Assembly (NCBI GenBank): GCA_000955795.1
Contig: JYOB01000010.1
Span: forward strand, 133,637 to 197,636
Direction of reading: 5' to 3'
Length of the DNA stretch: 64,000 bases
DNA from: Burkholderiaceae bacterium 26
Lineage (GTDB): Bacteria > Pseudomonadota > Gammaproteobacteria > Burkholderiales > Burkholderiaceae
How positions within the stretch are numbered: the first letter of the stretch is position 1; every line of letters begins with the position of its first letter. The notes under the pieces were generated by a model. That model was not told where the DNA came from. It saw only the letters and a program-made list of their open reading frames with translations, and did not search any database. The position numbers were made by a program, and so were the translations under genes. Shown here in pieces: positions 1-11,296 of this stretch.

Positions 1-8
1 TTTCTTTG

Positions 9-40
9 CTTACTTTCTTTGGCAAGACAAAGAAAGTGAG
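9..40. repeat. 13-bp inverted repeat at the window edge
   Basis: CTTACTTTCTTTG (9-21) pairs with CAAAGAAAGTGAG (28-40) through one G-U pair, leaving a 6-base loop. From memory, similar sequence recurs between genes in Ralstonia and Burkholderia genomes. It may be a dispersed palindrome or the terminator of a gene left of the window. Confidence 0.5.
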
Positions 41-96
41 TCAGCCCCGGCAGGGGATGAAACCAGGGATGCACCAACAACAAAAAAACCAAAAAC

Positions 97-133
97 AAAA
101 AAGCCGCTCCGGAATCCTCCGGAGCGGCTTTTT
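97..133 (-). terminator. Intrinsic terminator after clpB
   Basis: A perfect 11-bp stem (103-113 with 118-128, loop ATCC) is flanked by A and T runs, so it can end transcription on either strand. It sits about 20 bases beyond the clpB stop codon. Confidence 0.85.
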
Positions 134-152
134 AACGCACCACTACACAGCC

Positions 153-2741
<2,589 letters not shown>

Positions 2742-2778
2742 TAAAAACCCCTTGCGGAAAATGTTTCACTGCTCCGAA

Positions 2779-2806
2779 AGATAGGGAGCTTCGGTGGCTT
2801 TTCAAG
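2779..2806 (-). promoter_or_regulatory. Sigma-32 (heat shock) promoter of clpB
   Basis: Read on the minus strand, CTTGAAA (2800-2806) is followed after 13 bases by CCCTATCT (2779-2786). This is close to the RpoH consensus CTTGAAA-N11-16-CCCCATNT and lies about 40 bases before the clpB start. Confidence 0.8.
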
Positions 2807-2847
2807 CATGGAGACGCGAGTTTTGATGCAGATTTGCGCCAGAACAA

Positions 2848-2878
2848 ACGGCGGCGCGCCTGCTGGCCACGCCGCCGT
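2848..2878 (-). terminator. Terminator after the 3HB-oligomer hydrolase gene
   Basis: A 9-bp GC stem (ACGGCGGCG 2848-2856 with CGCCGCCGT 2870-2878) is followed on the minus strand by TTTGTTCT. It lies 33 bases beyond the stop codon. Confidence 0.65.
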
Positions 2879-2911
2879 CCCAAGTGCGCCAAAACCGTCC
2901 CGGCTACCGCA

Positions 2912-5089
2912 TCAGTTGGGCACCGATACCGTCGCCACACCGCCCGACACGCTCACCGAGATACGGTCGCCCGCGGCTGGCGTGCTGGTGAAGTTCGGCA
3001 CGTTTGCCGCATTGATGGCCGGTGCAGCACCGGGCGTGCCACCGCGCGGGGTTGTACGCACCACCTGCGAAGGCGGCAACGGCGTGCCGTTCTTCAGGTT
3101 CGCGTACATGGCGTCCAGCGCGCGCTGCTCATACAGCACCAGCGGCACGAACAGCGTGTCATAACCGGGCACAAGGTCGATAAAGCCGTCGAAATGCTGC
3201 GCGTTCATCACCTCGATGTACGACAGCTTGCTCGAGCCGCCTTCCACCTTGGCGTTCAGCCCCAGATACGGCCGCGAGCCATGGTTGACCGGCAGCAGCG
3301 CGTCGTTGCGGCCCTGCACGATCAGCGCAGGCTTGCCCTGCAGGTTGCCCGTGCGCAGCGTCTGGCTGATCCCGGTCTGCAGCGATTGCGAAGCGGCATC
3401 GGCGCCCGTCAGCAGGTTCCGCAAGCACAGCGCGCCGTCGAGGTTGGCGGCCTGCGTGCCGGTCGAGTCCACCGACTGGTTGCTGCGCGTCGGGCCGCCC
3501 TGCGCGTTGTTGTTGACGAGCTGCACGCCGGAGGTGGGCGGAATGCCGTTGCCAAGCGCCGCCATCTGCGCAAGCGCCGTGGCATTCACCGCCGTCGGAT
3601 GGAACGACGCGTCAGTGGCCGCGAAGCTCAGCCCGCACAGGTTGTCGGTCACGCTGGCGCGCGCAAGTGCATTGCCAAACGTGGTCGCCACCGAGGGGTC
3701 GATCTCATAGAACGACATCGACGCGTGCACGAGGTCCGACTCGGGCTCCCAGCCATAGGCACGCATCTTCTGCAGGGCTTCATCAGCCTGGGCAGCTGCC
3801 GTGGTGGACGTCAGCAGCCCGGCCGCTTTGAGCGCTGCGCAGCGATTGGCCTGCACGCCTGCCGGGAACGTCGTGAGGCTCCCAAAGAACGCCTGCGCCG
3901 GTGCAGTCGCAACGCTCGCAGACGACGCCGCGCACAGCCGGAACACGTTGGCATAGCTCACGTAGTCGAACAGCGGCTTGCCTGTCGTCGGCAGCGTGGT
4001 GCCGCCGCGCACGACCTGCACGCCGGTGTTGGGCGGCAGGTTGAGGCCCGGCTCGCCGACGGCCACCCCGTCGATCCACCCGCCGGTGTCCTGCTCGGCC
4101 GCTGCGATGGCCGCACCGCCGCCGTTGGAGATGCTCGACGCGATGACGATGGTGTTGTCCGGACGCACCGGCAGCGCGCTGCCGACCAACGCACCGCTCG
4201 CCGCCGACACCTTGTCGTTGATCGCCCAGAACGCGAATTGCACGGCCTGCAGCGTGAACAAGCCCCAATCCTTCTCTGGATTGCGCTGCGAATGCGCGTG
4301 TTTGAACGCCAGGCGGTTCGGCGTGGCGGCGTTGAAGGCGGCCAACTGGCTGCTGGTGAGCGGCGCGGCAAAGTGCGCGTTGGACCCGGCGGCGCTGCGC
4401 GTAGTGCGCGTGCCGTCCTGGAGGGCGACGGTATCGGTAGCCAGATCGTGCGGGCCGGCGCCCGTGCCCTTGTCGGTATAGGCGACGGCGCACTTGCGCT
4501 TGAGGCCCCATTCGCCGGTGGAAATCGCGCCGTAGATACCGCGCGAGCCCGACGAGGTGGCGGTGATGATGCAGGGGTTGTTGACGTCGAAGCTATCCGG
4601 AATCTGCACCAGCAGCACAACATTCTGCTGGCCTGTGCCGTCGTCAGAGTACGTCACGTATTCCGTCCCGGCGATCATGCCGGAGCCCTGCGTGACGTTG
4701 CCGCTGGCATCGACGTTCGGGCCATAGAGCGTGCCGTAGCCGCCCTTGGCTGCCGTGTCGACCAGCGCGCGGTAGTTGGCATAGATCGCCAGGCGGCGCA
4801 GCTCGGCAGCCGTGGGCGCTGCCGGGTTGGCGATGGTCGGCGCGGTGGCTGAAGCCAGGCCGCTTGCGCCCAGGCCGGCGGTCAGCAGATCGTCGGATAC
4901 GCCGTCGTACCGGTTGATGGTCACCTTGCCGGCAAAGGCCGGTTTGGTATTGCCCGGCACGTTGTTGCCATCATTGCTGCCGCCGCAGGCGCTTAGCACA
5001 CCGCAGCCGGCCAGCAGCACGGCTCCGGCAGCGATGAGGCTGCTTGCTGAGACGTGCCGTCGCAGGCGCGCCGTTCGGGTTGGTTTCAT
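2912..5089 (-). CDS. D-(-)-3-hydroxybutyrate oligomer hydrolase, exported
   Basis: The 725-residue protein matches the 3HB-oligomer hydrolase family, which cleaves short oligomers released by PHB depolymerase into 3-hydroxybutyrate outside the cytoplasm. An N-terminal basic stretch and hydrophobic core end in LLAGC (Cys29), with a second Cys at 35, so it is exported and could be a lipoprotein. The probable nucleophile is Ser321 in the block SSISNGGG. The start is supported by AAGGAG seven bases upstream. It is flanked by clpB and crcB on the same strand, with a terminator behind it and no sign of an operon. Confidence 0.88.
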   Translation of the reverse strand: MKPTRTARLRRHVSASSLIAAGAVLLAGCGVLSACGGSNDGNNVPGNTKPAFAGKVTINRYDGVSDDLLTAGLGASGLASATAPTIANPAAPTAAELRRLAIYANYRALVDTAAKGGYGTLYGPNVDASGNVTQGSGMIAGTEYVTYSDDGTGQQNVVLLVQIPDSFDVNNPCIITATSSGSRGIYGAISTGEWGLKRKCAVAYTDKGTGAGPHDLATDTVALQDGTRTTRSAAGSNAHFAAPLTSSQLAAFNAATPNRLAFKHAHSQRNPEKDWGLFTLQAVQFAFWAINDKVSAASGALVGSALPVRPDNTIVIASSISNGGGAAIAAAEQDTGGWIDGVAVGEPGLNLPPNTGVQVVRGGTTLPTTGKPLFDYVSYANVFRLCAASSASVATAPAQAFFGSLTTFPAGVQANRCAALKAAGLLTSTTAAAQADEALQKMRAYGWEPESDLVHASMSFYEIDPSVATTFGNALARASVTDNLCGLSFAATDASFHPTAVNATALAQMAALGNGIPPTSGVQLVNNNAQGGPTRSNQSVDSTGTQAANLDGALCLRNLLTGADAASQSLQTGISQTLRTGNLQGKPALIVQGRNDALLPVNHGSRPYLGLNAKVEGGSSKLSYIEVMNAQHFDGFIDLVPGYDTLFVPLVLYEQRALDAMYANLKNGTPLPPSQVVRTTPRGGTPGAAPAINAANVPNFTSTPAAGDRISVSVSGGVATVSVPN

Positions 5090-5248
5090 TGCGTCTCCTT
5101 CTCGTTATGGATGGAACAACACAAAGCAACCTGCGGCGGCCTCCGATACTGCACGTCCCTACTGGACGTCCCTAAGCCACCGCAGGCACTACCAGTATGT
5201 GAACCCAACTTCTCATTCGCAACTCAATTTGCGAGACTGGCCTTGCGA

Positions 5249-5629
5249 TCAACTGAATGTGCGCACCGTCCAGAGCCCAAGCATGGTGAGGAACAGCGAG
5301 CCGCCCAGGTGCGCCACGATGTGCAGCGCGCCCATCAGGTGGTCGCCAGCCAGGATGTTGGCGACAACCTCGCTGGAAAACGTCGAGAACGTCGTCAGCC
5401 CGCCCAAAAAACCGGTGATGACGAGCAAACGCCATTCCGGCGGCAGCCCCGCGTGCGTATCGAAAAAGCCCACCGCAACGCCAATCAGATAGCCTCCCAC
5501 CAGATTGGCTGCCAGCGTGCCGTACGGCAAGGCCGGATTGATGGCGTTCCACAAGATGGCGAACGCCCAGCGCAACCAGGCTCCCAGTGCAGCGCCCACC
5601 CCAACTGCCAGAATGCCCATTCCGCTCAT
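5249..5629 (-). CDS. crcB: Fluoride channel/exporter CrcB (Fluc)
   Basis: A 126-residue membrane protein with four predicted helices and the family motifs GGYLIG and GGLTTFSTFSSE. Fluc proteins work as dual-topology dimers that let fluoride leave the cytoplasm. The start lies only 15 bases beyond the moaE stop, so it appears to be the last gene of the moeA-moaD-moaE transcript. There is no room for a fluoride riboswitch in that gap, so control by fluoride at this locus is not evident. Confidence 0.93.
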   Translation of the reverse strand: MSGMGILAVGVGAALGAWLRWAFAILWNAINPALPYGTLAANLVGGYLIGVAVGFFDTHAGLPPEWRLLVITGFLGGLTTFSTFSSEVVANILAGDHLMGALHIVAHLGGSLFLTMLGLWTVRTFS

Positions 5630-5644
5630 GCGGTCGCGTCCTTG

Positions 5645-6166
5645 TTATTCGTAGTCGTTGGGTTGCGCCGATGCGCCAGGCTGATTGGCCGTGTTTGCCC
5701 CGGCGTTGGTGGTAGCAATGCCCCAGCGGGCGAGCGCCTTGTCGTCCGTGACACGCGCATCGACCCAGCGCGCGCCCTCGGGCGTCTGTTCCTTCTTCCA
5801 GAACGGCGCCTCGCTCTTGAGGTAATCCATGATGAATTCGCACGCGGCAAAGGATTCGCCGCGGTGTTTGGACGCCACCGCCACCAGCACGATCTGGTCT
5901 TGTGGCTTGAGCTTGCCAACGCGGTGGATGACGAGCGCGTCGATCAGCTCCCAACGCTGCATGGCCGCGCTGACGATGTCGGCGAGCGCCTTTTCGGTCA
6001 TGCCGGGATAGTGCTCCAGCTCCATCTCCGACACACCGGTGCCGTCGTTGATGTCGCGCACGGTGCCGATGAAGCTGGCCACCGCGCCAATGTTTGGGCG
6101 GCCGGCACGGAGCGCGGCAATCTCGGCGCCGAGGTCGAAGTCGGCTTCCTGCACGCGGACGGACAT
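5645..6166 (-). CDS. moaE: Molybdopterin synthase large subunit MoaE
   Basis: MoaE with thiocarboxylated MoaD inserts two sulfurs into precursor Z (cPMP) to make molybdopterin. The 173-residue protein has the conserved blocks ASFIGTVRD, LEHYPGMTEKAL, the lysine-containing RVGKLKP and VASKHRGESFAACEF, then FWKKE. The C-terminal 20 or so residues after ARWGIATT are low-complexity and extend past the core. It lies 16 bases after moaD in a tight operon. Confidence 0.96.
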   Translation of the reverse strand: MSVRVQEADFDLGAEIAALRAGRPNIGAVASFIGTVRDINDGTGVSEMELEHYPGMTEKALADIVSAAMQRWELIDALVIHRVGKLKPQDQIVLVAVASKHRGESFAACEFIMDYLKSEAPFWKKEQTPEGARWVDARVTDDKALARWGIATTNAGANTANQPGASAQPNDYE

Positions 6167-6182
6167 GGTCGCTCTCCTGCTC

Positions 6183-6446
6183 TCAGCCGCCGGTCACGGG
6201 CGGAAAGAATGCGACCTCGCAGCCGTCGTGCACAGAGGTATCGGCCGGCACGATCTGGTGGTCGACCGCCATGCGCAGCGCACGGCCTTCGGCCAGGGTT
6301 TCGCCCCAGACCGGACCGCGCTGCGCCAGCCAGCGGCGCACATCGCCCACGGTGCGCACGGCCTCCGGCACAACCACCTGCTCCTGCGAGGTTCCGAGTT
6401 GTTCGCGCACGCTGGCGAAGAAACGAAGTTCAATCTGCATGGCCAT
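6183..6446 (-). CDS. moaD: Molybdopterin synthase sulfur carrier subunit MoaD
   Basis: An 87-residue ubiquitin-fold protein ending in the diagnostic Gly-Gly (PPVTGG). The C-terminal glycine is adenylated and thiocarboxylated before sulfur is passed on within MoaE. It starts MQIELRFFASVREQLG, typical of the family. It lies between moeA (6 bases upstream) and moaE (16 bases downstream). Confidence 0.95.
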   Translation of the reverse strand: MAMQIELRFFASVREQLGTSQEQVVVPEAVRTVGDVRRWLAQRGPVWGETLAEGRALRMAVDHQIVPADTSVHDGCEVAFFPPVTGG

Positions 6447-6452
6447 CGCTCC

Positions 6453-7712
6453 TTACACCAGACCTGCGAACGGCAGGAAGCTGACCACATCGCCCGGCGC
6501 GATCGGCTGGTTGGGCGGGTTGTCGATCAGGCCATCGCCCCACACGGTGGAGGTCAGTACGCCCGAGCTTTGATTGGGAAACAGGTCCAGCCCGCCGTTG
6601 GCGTTGATGCGCGCACGCAGAAACTCGTTGCGGCGATCGCCCTTGGGCAGCGCAAAGTCGGCGCGCATCGGGATGCGCTTTGGTGCCACGTCGGCCACGC
6701 CCTGCAGACGCAGGATGAACGGCCGCACGAACAGCAGGAAGGTGACGAAGCTCGACACCGGGTTACCCGGCAGGCCAATGAAAAACGCGGTGGGGCCGCC
6801 CACCATGCCTTCGGGCCGCCGCACCTCGCCAAAGGCCAGCGGCTTGCCCGGCTTGATGGCGATCTGCCATAGGTTCAGCCGCCCTTCGGCTTCCACGGCG
6901 GGCTTGATGTGGTCTTCCTCGCCCACCGACACGCCGCCGGAGGTGATGATGAGGTCGTGCTCCTCGGCCGCTTCGCGCAGTGTGTCGCGCGTGGCTTGCA
7001 GCGTGTCGGGCACGATGCCGAAATCGGTGATGTCGCAGCCGAGGTTTTCCAGCAGCGCGCGCAGCGTGAAGCGGTTGGAGTTGTAGATCGCACCCGGCTT
7101 GAGCGGCTCGCCGGGCATGGCAAGCTCGTCGCCTGTAAAGAACACGGCCACGCGCGGACGGCGCACCACGTGCAGATTGGCGCAGCCGACCGAAGCCGCC
7201 AAGCCGAGTTGCTGCGGGCCAAGGCGCGTGCCGCGCGGCAGGATCTCGGCACCGTCGGCAATGTCTTCGCCGGCGCGGCGGATCCATTCACCGGATTCAG
7301 GTACGTGCTCGACGGTGACGGTGCCTGTGTCCGGGTCGGCCTTGCATTGCTCCTGCATGACCACCGCATCGGCGCCCGGCGGGATCAGCGCGCCGGTGAA
7401 GATGCGCGCCGCCTCGCCCGCATTCAGCGGCTGGCCGACATGGCCGGCCGGAATGCGCTGCGCCACCTTCAGGCGCGTGCCCGGCGCGGTGATGTCGGTG
7501 GCGCGCACGGCGTAGCCGTCCATCTGCGTGTTGTCGGCGGGCGGCACGTTCAAGCTGCTGCGAACGGCCTGCGCGAGAACGCGCCCGTTGGCGTGCAACG
7601 TCGACACGGTTTCGGTCTCGTGCAAAACGCGCACTGCGGCAAGCAGTTGCGACAGCGCCGCATCGAGCGTCAGCAAGGACGGTTTGACGGCGGGAGCATC
7701 GTTGGCGGACAT
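6453..7712 (-). CDS. moeA: Molybdopterin molybdenumtransferase MoeA
   Basis: MoeA inserts molybdate into adenylylated molybdopterin, the last common step of molybdenum cofactor synthesis. The 419-residue length is normal. Visible family blocks are NTQMDGYAVRA, the MoCF-fold SGGVSVGEEDHIK and GLPGNPVSSFVTF, followed by the C-terminal beta domain. It is the first gene of the cluster moeA-moaD-moaE-crcB, all transcribed leftwards with gaps under 20 bases. Confidence 0.96.
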   Translation of the reverse strand: MSANDAPAVKPSLLTLDAALSQLLAAVRVLHETETVSTLHANGRVLAQAVRSSLNVPPADNTQMDGYAVRATDITAPGTRLKVAQRIPAGHVGQPLNAGEAARIFTGALIPPGADAVVMQEQCKADPDTGTVTVEHVPESGEWIRRAGEDIADGAEILPRGTRLGPQQLGLAASVGCANLHVVRRPRVAVFFTGDELAMPGEPLKPGAIYNSNRFTLRALLENLGCDITDFGIVPDTLQATRDTLREAAEEHDLIITSGGVSVGEEDHIKPAVEAEGRLNLWQIAIKPGKPLAFGEVRRPEGMVGGPTAFFIGLPGNPVSSFVTFLLFVRPFILRLQGVADVAPKRIPMRADFALPKGDRRNEFLRARINANGGLDLFPNQSSGVLTSTVWGDGLIDNPPNQPIAPGDVVSFLPFAGLV

Positions 7713-7793
7713 GCGGGAATGGGGAAGCGGAATCGAAAGGGAGATTTCGATTGTATCGGTTCCAGGCCGATGCCATGCATCAGCGCAGGCGTA

Positions 7794-8411
7794 TCAAGCG
7801 AATGCGTCGGCCAGCGCGGCCCGCAGTGCCGGCACGATGTGCGCGTCAAACCACGGGTTGTGTTTAAACCAGGCCAGATTGCGCGGGCTCGGATGCGGCA
7901 GCGGGAACAGCACACGGCCGTCGGCGTCATGCACAGGCCCGTTGCGCACAACGTCGGTCAGCGACCAGTCGCGCGGCACGTCGAGGTAATTGCGCTGGGC
8001 ATAGGTTCCCACCAGCAGCGCGAGCCTCACATCGGGCATCGCGGTCAGCAACGGCCGATGCCACTTGGGCGCGCATTCGGGGCGCGGCGGCAAATCGCCA
8101 TTCGCGCCGGTGCCGGGAAAGCAGAAGCCCATTGGCACCACGGCGATGCGTCTGTCCGCGTAGAAATCGTCGTATGAAATCTGCAGCCACTGGCGCAGGC
8201 GGTCCCCGGAACGGTCGTTCCAAGGGATGCCGGTTTCGTGGACGATGCGGCCCGGCGCCTGCCCGATGATCAGGACGCGGGCGCGGCGGTCCGCCACCAC
8301 AACCGGGCGAGGCTCGTGCGCAAGGGCGCCCTTGCACTCGCGGCAGGCACGGATGTCGTGCAGGCAGCGCTCGAACGCTGCCCCTGCCCCGTCATCCGGC
8401 ACTGCTTCCAT
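7794..8411 (-). CDS. Uracil-DNA glycosylase superfamily protein
   Basis: The 205-residue protein carries the superfamily's phosphate/uracil loop as GQAPGRIVHETGIPW and a C-terminal PHPSPRN, the equivalent of the leucine-loop HPSP motif. Proteins of this kind are related to the iron-sulfur type 4/5 glycosylases. It has several cysteines (CLHDIRACREC, FCFPG, PECAPKW), but I cannot say they bind a cluster. The ATG at 8411 lies four bases after the thrC stop; an upstream in-frame start would run deep into thrC. It therefore looks co-transcribed with hom-thrC. Confidence 0.8.
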   Translation of the reverse strand: MEAVPDDGAGAAFERCLHDIRACRECKGALAHEPRPVVVADRRARVLIIGQAPGRIVHETGIPWNDRSGDRLRQWLQISYDDFYADRRIAVVPMGFCFPGTGANGDLPPRPECAPKWHRPLLTAMPDVRLALLVGTYAQRNYLDVPRDWSLTDVVRNGPVHDADGRVLFPLPHPSPRNLAWFKHNPWFDAHIVPALRAALADAFA

Positions 8412-8415
8412 CGGT

Positions 8416-9867
8416 TCAGAGACCGGTGTGCTGGGCGATGTAGCCCTTGATGCGGTCAGCGTCGGCCGGCATGACTTCGAAGCGCTGCGGCAGCGATTCG
8501 ATATCAGCGTAGCCAGCCGGACGCTCCGGCTCTCGGTCCAGCGCTTCGCGAATGGTGTCGCCAAACTTGGCCGGGAGCGCCGTTTCCAGCACCACCATCG
8601 GCACGCCCGGCGTCAGGTTTTCGCGTGCCACCTTCACGCCGTCGGCGGTGTGGGTGTCGATCATCGTGCCGTAGGTGGCAAACACGTCGCGGATCGTATC
8701 GACGCGGTCTGCGTGCGAGCTGCGGCCCGAGACAAAGCCGAACTCGGCGATGCGGTCGAACTCCGGCTTGCCCGTCATCGAGAAACCGCCCTTTTCGTCC
8801 ACGTCACGGAAGAGCTGGGCGAGGCGAGCCGGATCACAATCCAGCAGATCGAACACGAAGCGCTCGAAGTTCGAGGCCTTGCTGATGTCCATGCTGGGGC
8901 TGGAGGTGTGATACGTCTGCGCGGCCGAACGCACGCGGTACGTGCCGGTGCGGAAGAACTCGTCGAGCACGTCGTTCTCGTTCGTGGCAACGACCAGCTT
9001 GTCGATCGGCAAACCCATCATGCGCGCGATGTGGCCGGCGCAGACGTTGCCGAAGTTGCCCGACGGCACGCAGAACGACACCTTGTCGCCAATCTTCGGG
9101 GCCGCCAGCAGGTAGCCCTTGAAGTAGTAGACGACCTGGGCGACGACGCGCGCCCAGTTGATCGAGTTGACCGTGCCGATCTTCTGGCGGGCCTTGTATT
9201 CGAGATCGTTCGACACCGCCTTGACGATGTCCTGCGCGTCGTCGAACACGCCTTCGATGGCGATGTTGAAGATGTTCTTGTCTTGCAGGCTGAACATCTG
9301 CGCGGTCTGGAACGCGCTCATCTTGCGGTGCGGGCTCAGCATGAACACGCGCACGCCACGCTTGCCGCGCATGGCGTATTCGGCGGCGCTGCCCGTGTCG
9401 CCGGAGGTCGCGCCCAGAATGTTCAGCTCGGCGTGCTCACGGTCGAGTGCGTATTCGAACAGGTTGCCCAGCAGCTGCATCGCCATGTCCTTGAAGGCCA
9501 GCGTCGGGCCGTTGGACAGGCACAGCAGCGACAGCGACGTGCCGCCTTCCTCGCCCAGCTTGTGCAGCGGCGTGATGTCGGCGGTGTTATCGCCGGCGCG
9601 CGCGTTGCAGTAGACCTCGGGCGTGTAGGTGCGGCGGGTCAATGCGCGCAGGTCGTCCTCGGGAATGTCGGTGGCGAACTTGCGCAGGATTTCGAACGCG
9701 AGATCGGCGTACGGCAGGTCGCGCCAGCGGGTCAGCTCGTCAACGCTGACCTGCGGGTACTGCTCAGGCAGGTACAGGCCGCCGTCCGGCGCCAGGCCGC
9801 CCAGCAGGATGCGGGAGAAGCTCTGCGGCTCTGCGTGGCCGCGGGTCGATCGGTATTGCATGCTCAT
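8416..9867 (-). CDS. thrC: Threonine synthase ThrC
   Basis: This PLP enzyme converts O-phosphohomoserine to threonine. The 483 residues have the long proteobacterial form: YRSTRG at the N-terminus, the PLP-lysine block TLAFKDMAMQLLGN, the phosphate-binding ATSGDTGSAA, and VPSGNFGNVCAG. It lies nine bases after hom, the usual order for the threonine branch. No thrB homoserine kinase is seen in the window. Confidence 0.97.
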   Translation of the reverse strand: MSMQYRSTRGHAEPQSFSRILLGGLAPDGGLYLPEQYPQVSVDELTRWRDLPYADLAFEILRKFATDIPEDDLRALTRRTYTPEVYCNARAGDNTADITPLHKLGEEGGTSLSLLCLSNGPTLAFKDMAMQLLGNLFEYALDREHAELNILGATSGDTGSAAEYAMRGKRGVRVFMLSPHRKMSAFQTAQMFSLQDKNIFNIAIEGVFDDAQDIVKAVSNDLEYKARQKIGTVNSINWARVVAQVVYYFKGYLLAAPKIGDKVSFCVPSGNFGNVCAGHIARMMGLPIDKLVVATNENDVLDEFFRTGTYRVRSAAQTYHTSSPSMDISKASNFERFVFDLLDCDPARLAQLFRDVDEKGGFSMTGKPEFDRIAEFGFVSGRSSHADRVDTIRDVFATYGTMIDTHTADGVKVARENLTPGVPMVVLETALPAKFGDTIREALDREPERPAGYADIESLPQRFEVMPADADRIKGYIAQHTGL

Positions 9868-9876
9868 GTCCTGCGC

Positions 9877-11196
9877 TTAGTTCAGTTCTTCCATGCGGAT
9901 GCGCGTGACCTTCGACAGCACGGTCGGCAGCGCTTCGATGGCGGCGATGGCGGCGTTCACGCGCTTTTCCACCGTCACATGCGACAGCATGATGATGTCG
10001 GTCTGCGGCTCGCCTTCGCGCGATTCCTTCTGCAGCATGGCGTCGATCGAGATGCCGCCTTCGGCCAGGATGCGCGTGATGTCGGCCAGCACGCCGGTTT
10101 CATCGGCCACGCGCATGCGCAGGTAGTAGCTCGAACGCACTTCGTCGATCGGCAGCACCGGCGTGTCGGACAGCGCGTCCGGTTGGAACGCCAGATGCGG
10201 CACGCGGTGTTCCGGGTCGGCCGTGTGCAGGCGCGTCACGTCCACCAGATCGGCGACGACGGCCGAAGCGGTCGGCTCGGCGCCAGCGCCCTTGCCGTAG
10301 TACAGCGTCGGGCCCACGGCATCGCCATTGACGACCACGGCGTTCATCGCGCCTTCGACATTGGCGATCAGGCGCTTGGCCGGCACGAGCGTCGGATGCA
10401 CGCGCAACTCAATGCCCGCTTCGACACGGCGCGTAATGCCCAGCAGCTTGATACGGTAGCCGAGTTCTTCGGCGTAGCGGATGTCGACGGCTTCCAACTT
10501 CGTGATGCCTTCCACATACGCGCGCTCGAACTGCACCGGCACGCCAAAGGCGATGGCGCTCATGAGCGTGAGCTTGTGCGCGGCGTCAAAGCCTTCGATG
10601 TCGAAGGTCGGATCGGCTTCGGCGTAGCCCAGGCGCTGGGCTTCCTTGAGCACCGTATCAAAGTCCAGACCCTTGTCGCGCATCTCGGTCAGGATGAAGT
10701 TCGTGGTGCCGTTGATGATGCCGGCGATCCACTCGATGCGGTTGGCCGTCAGGCCTTCACGCAGCGCCTTGATGATCGGAATGCCGCCAGCCACGGCAGC
10801 CTCGAACGCCACCATCACGCCCTTGTCCTGCGCGGCCTTGAAGATCTCGTTGCCATGCACGGCCAGCAGCGCCTTGTTGGCGGTGACAACGTGCTTGCCG
10901 TTGGCGATGGCACGCAGCACCAGTTCGCGTGCCAGGTCGTAACCTCCAATCAGCTCCACGACGATATCGATCTCGGGCGAATCCACAATCGCAAACGGGT
11001 CGTTCACCACCGGCACGGTCGCGCCGGCTTCCTGCACGATAGCGCGGGCGCGGTCGACATTGCGCACTGCAATCATGGCGACTTCAATGCCGCGACCCGC
11101 ACGACGGCGGATTTCTTCCTGGTTCCGTTGCAGAACCTTGAGGGTACCGCCACCGACGGTACCGAGCCCGAGCAGGCCGATCTTGATGGGATTCAT
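9877..11196 (-). CDS. hom: Homoserine dehydrogenase
   Basis: It reduces aspartate semialdehyde to homoserine, the branch point to threonine and methionine. The chosen start MNPIKIGLLGLGTVGGGT puts the Rossmann glycine motif at the N-terminus and gives 439 residues; an upstream in-frame codon adds 15 non-conserved residues. The dehydrogenase core (AAVAGGIPIIK, GIINGTTNFILT) is followed by a C-terminal ACT domain around 350-430 (YYLRMRVADETGVLADIT), so threonine feedback is likely. No aspartokinase is fused to it. Confidence 0.97.
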   Translation of the reverse strand: MNPIKIGLLGLGTVGGGTLKVLQRNQEEIRRRAGRGIEVAMIAVRNVDRARAIVQEAGATVPVVNDPFAIVDSPEIDIVVELIGGYDLARELVLRAIANGKHVVTANKALLAVHGNEIFKAAQDKGVMVAFEAAVAGGIPIIKALREGLTANRIEWIAGIINGTTNFILTEMRDKGLDFDTVLKEAQRLGYAEADPTFDIEGFDAAHKLTLMSAIAFGVPVQFERAYVEGITKLEAVDIRYAEELGYRIKLLGITRRVEAGIELRVHPTLVPAKRLIANVEGAMNAVVVNGDAVGPTLYYGKGAGAEPTASAVVADLVDVTRLHTADPEHRVPHLAFQPDALSDTPVLPIDEVRSSYYLRMRVADETGVLADITRILAEGGISIDAMLQKESREGEPQTDIIMLSHVTVEKRVNAAIAAIEALPTVLSKVTRIRMEELN

Positions 11197-11231
11197 GAGA
11201 CGTGTCGTAAAGAAACGAAAAAGCGGAGAAG

Positions 11232-11266
11232 CAAAAAACACACAGGGCAGACACTTCGGTCTGCCC
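11232..11266 (-). terminator. Terminator-like hairpin between alaA and hom
   Basis: GGGCAGAC (11245-11252) pairs perfectly with GTCTGCCC (11259-11266). On the minus strand it is followed by TGTGTGTTTTTT. It may end the alaA message or limit readthrough into hom-thrC. Confidence 0.65.
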
Positions 11267-11296
11267 CGCAGTTACTGATCTGGCGGAAGACCGAGT

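Noticed and set aside
5630-5644. Fluoride riboswitch before crcB
   Set aside because: Only 15 bases separate moaE and crcB, too few for the riboswitch.
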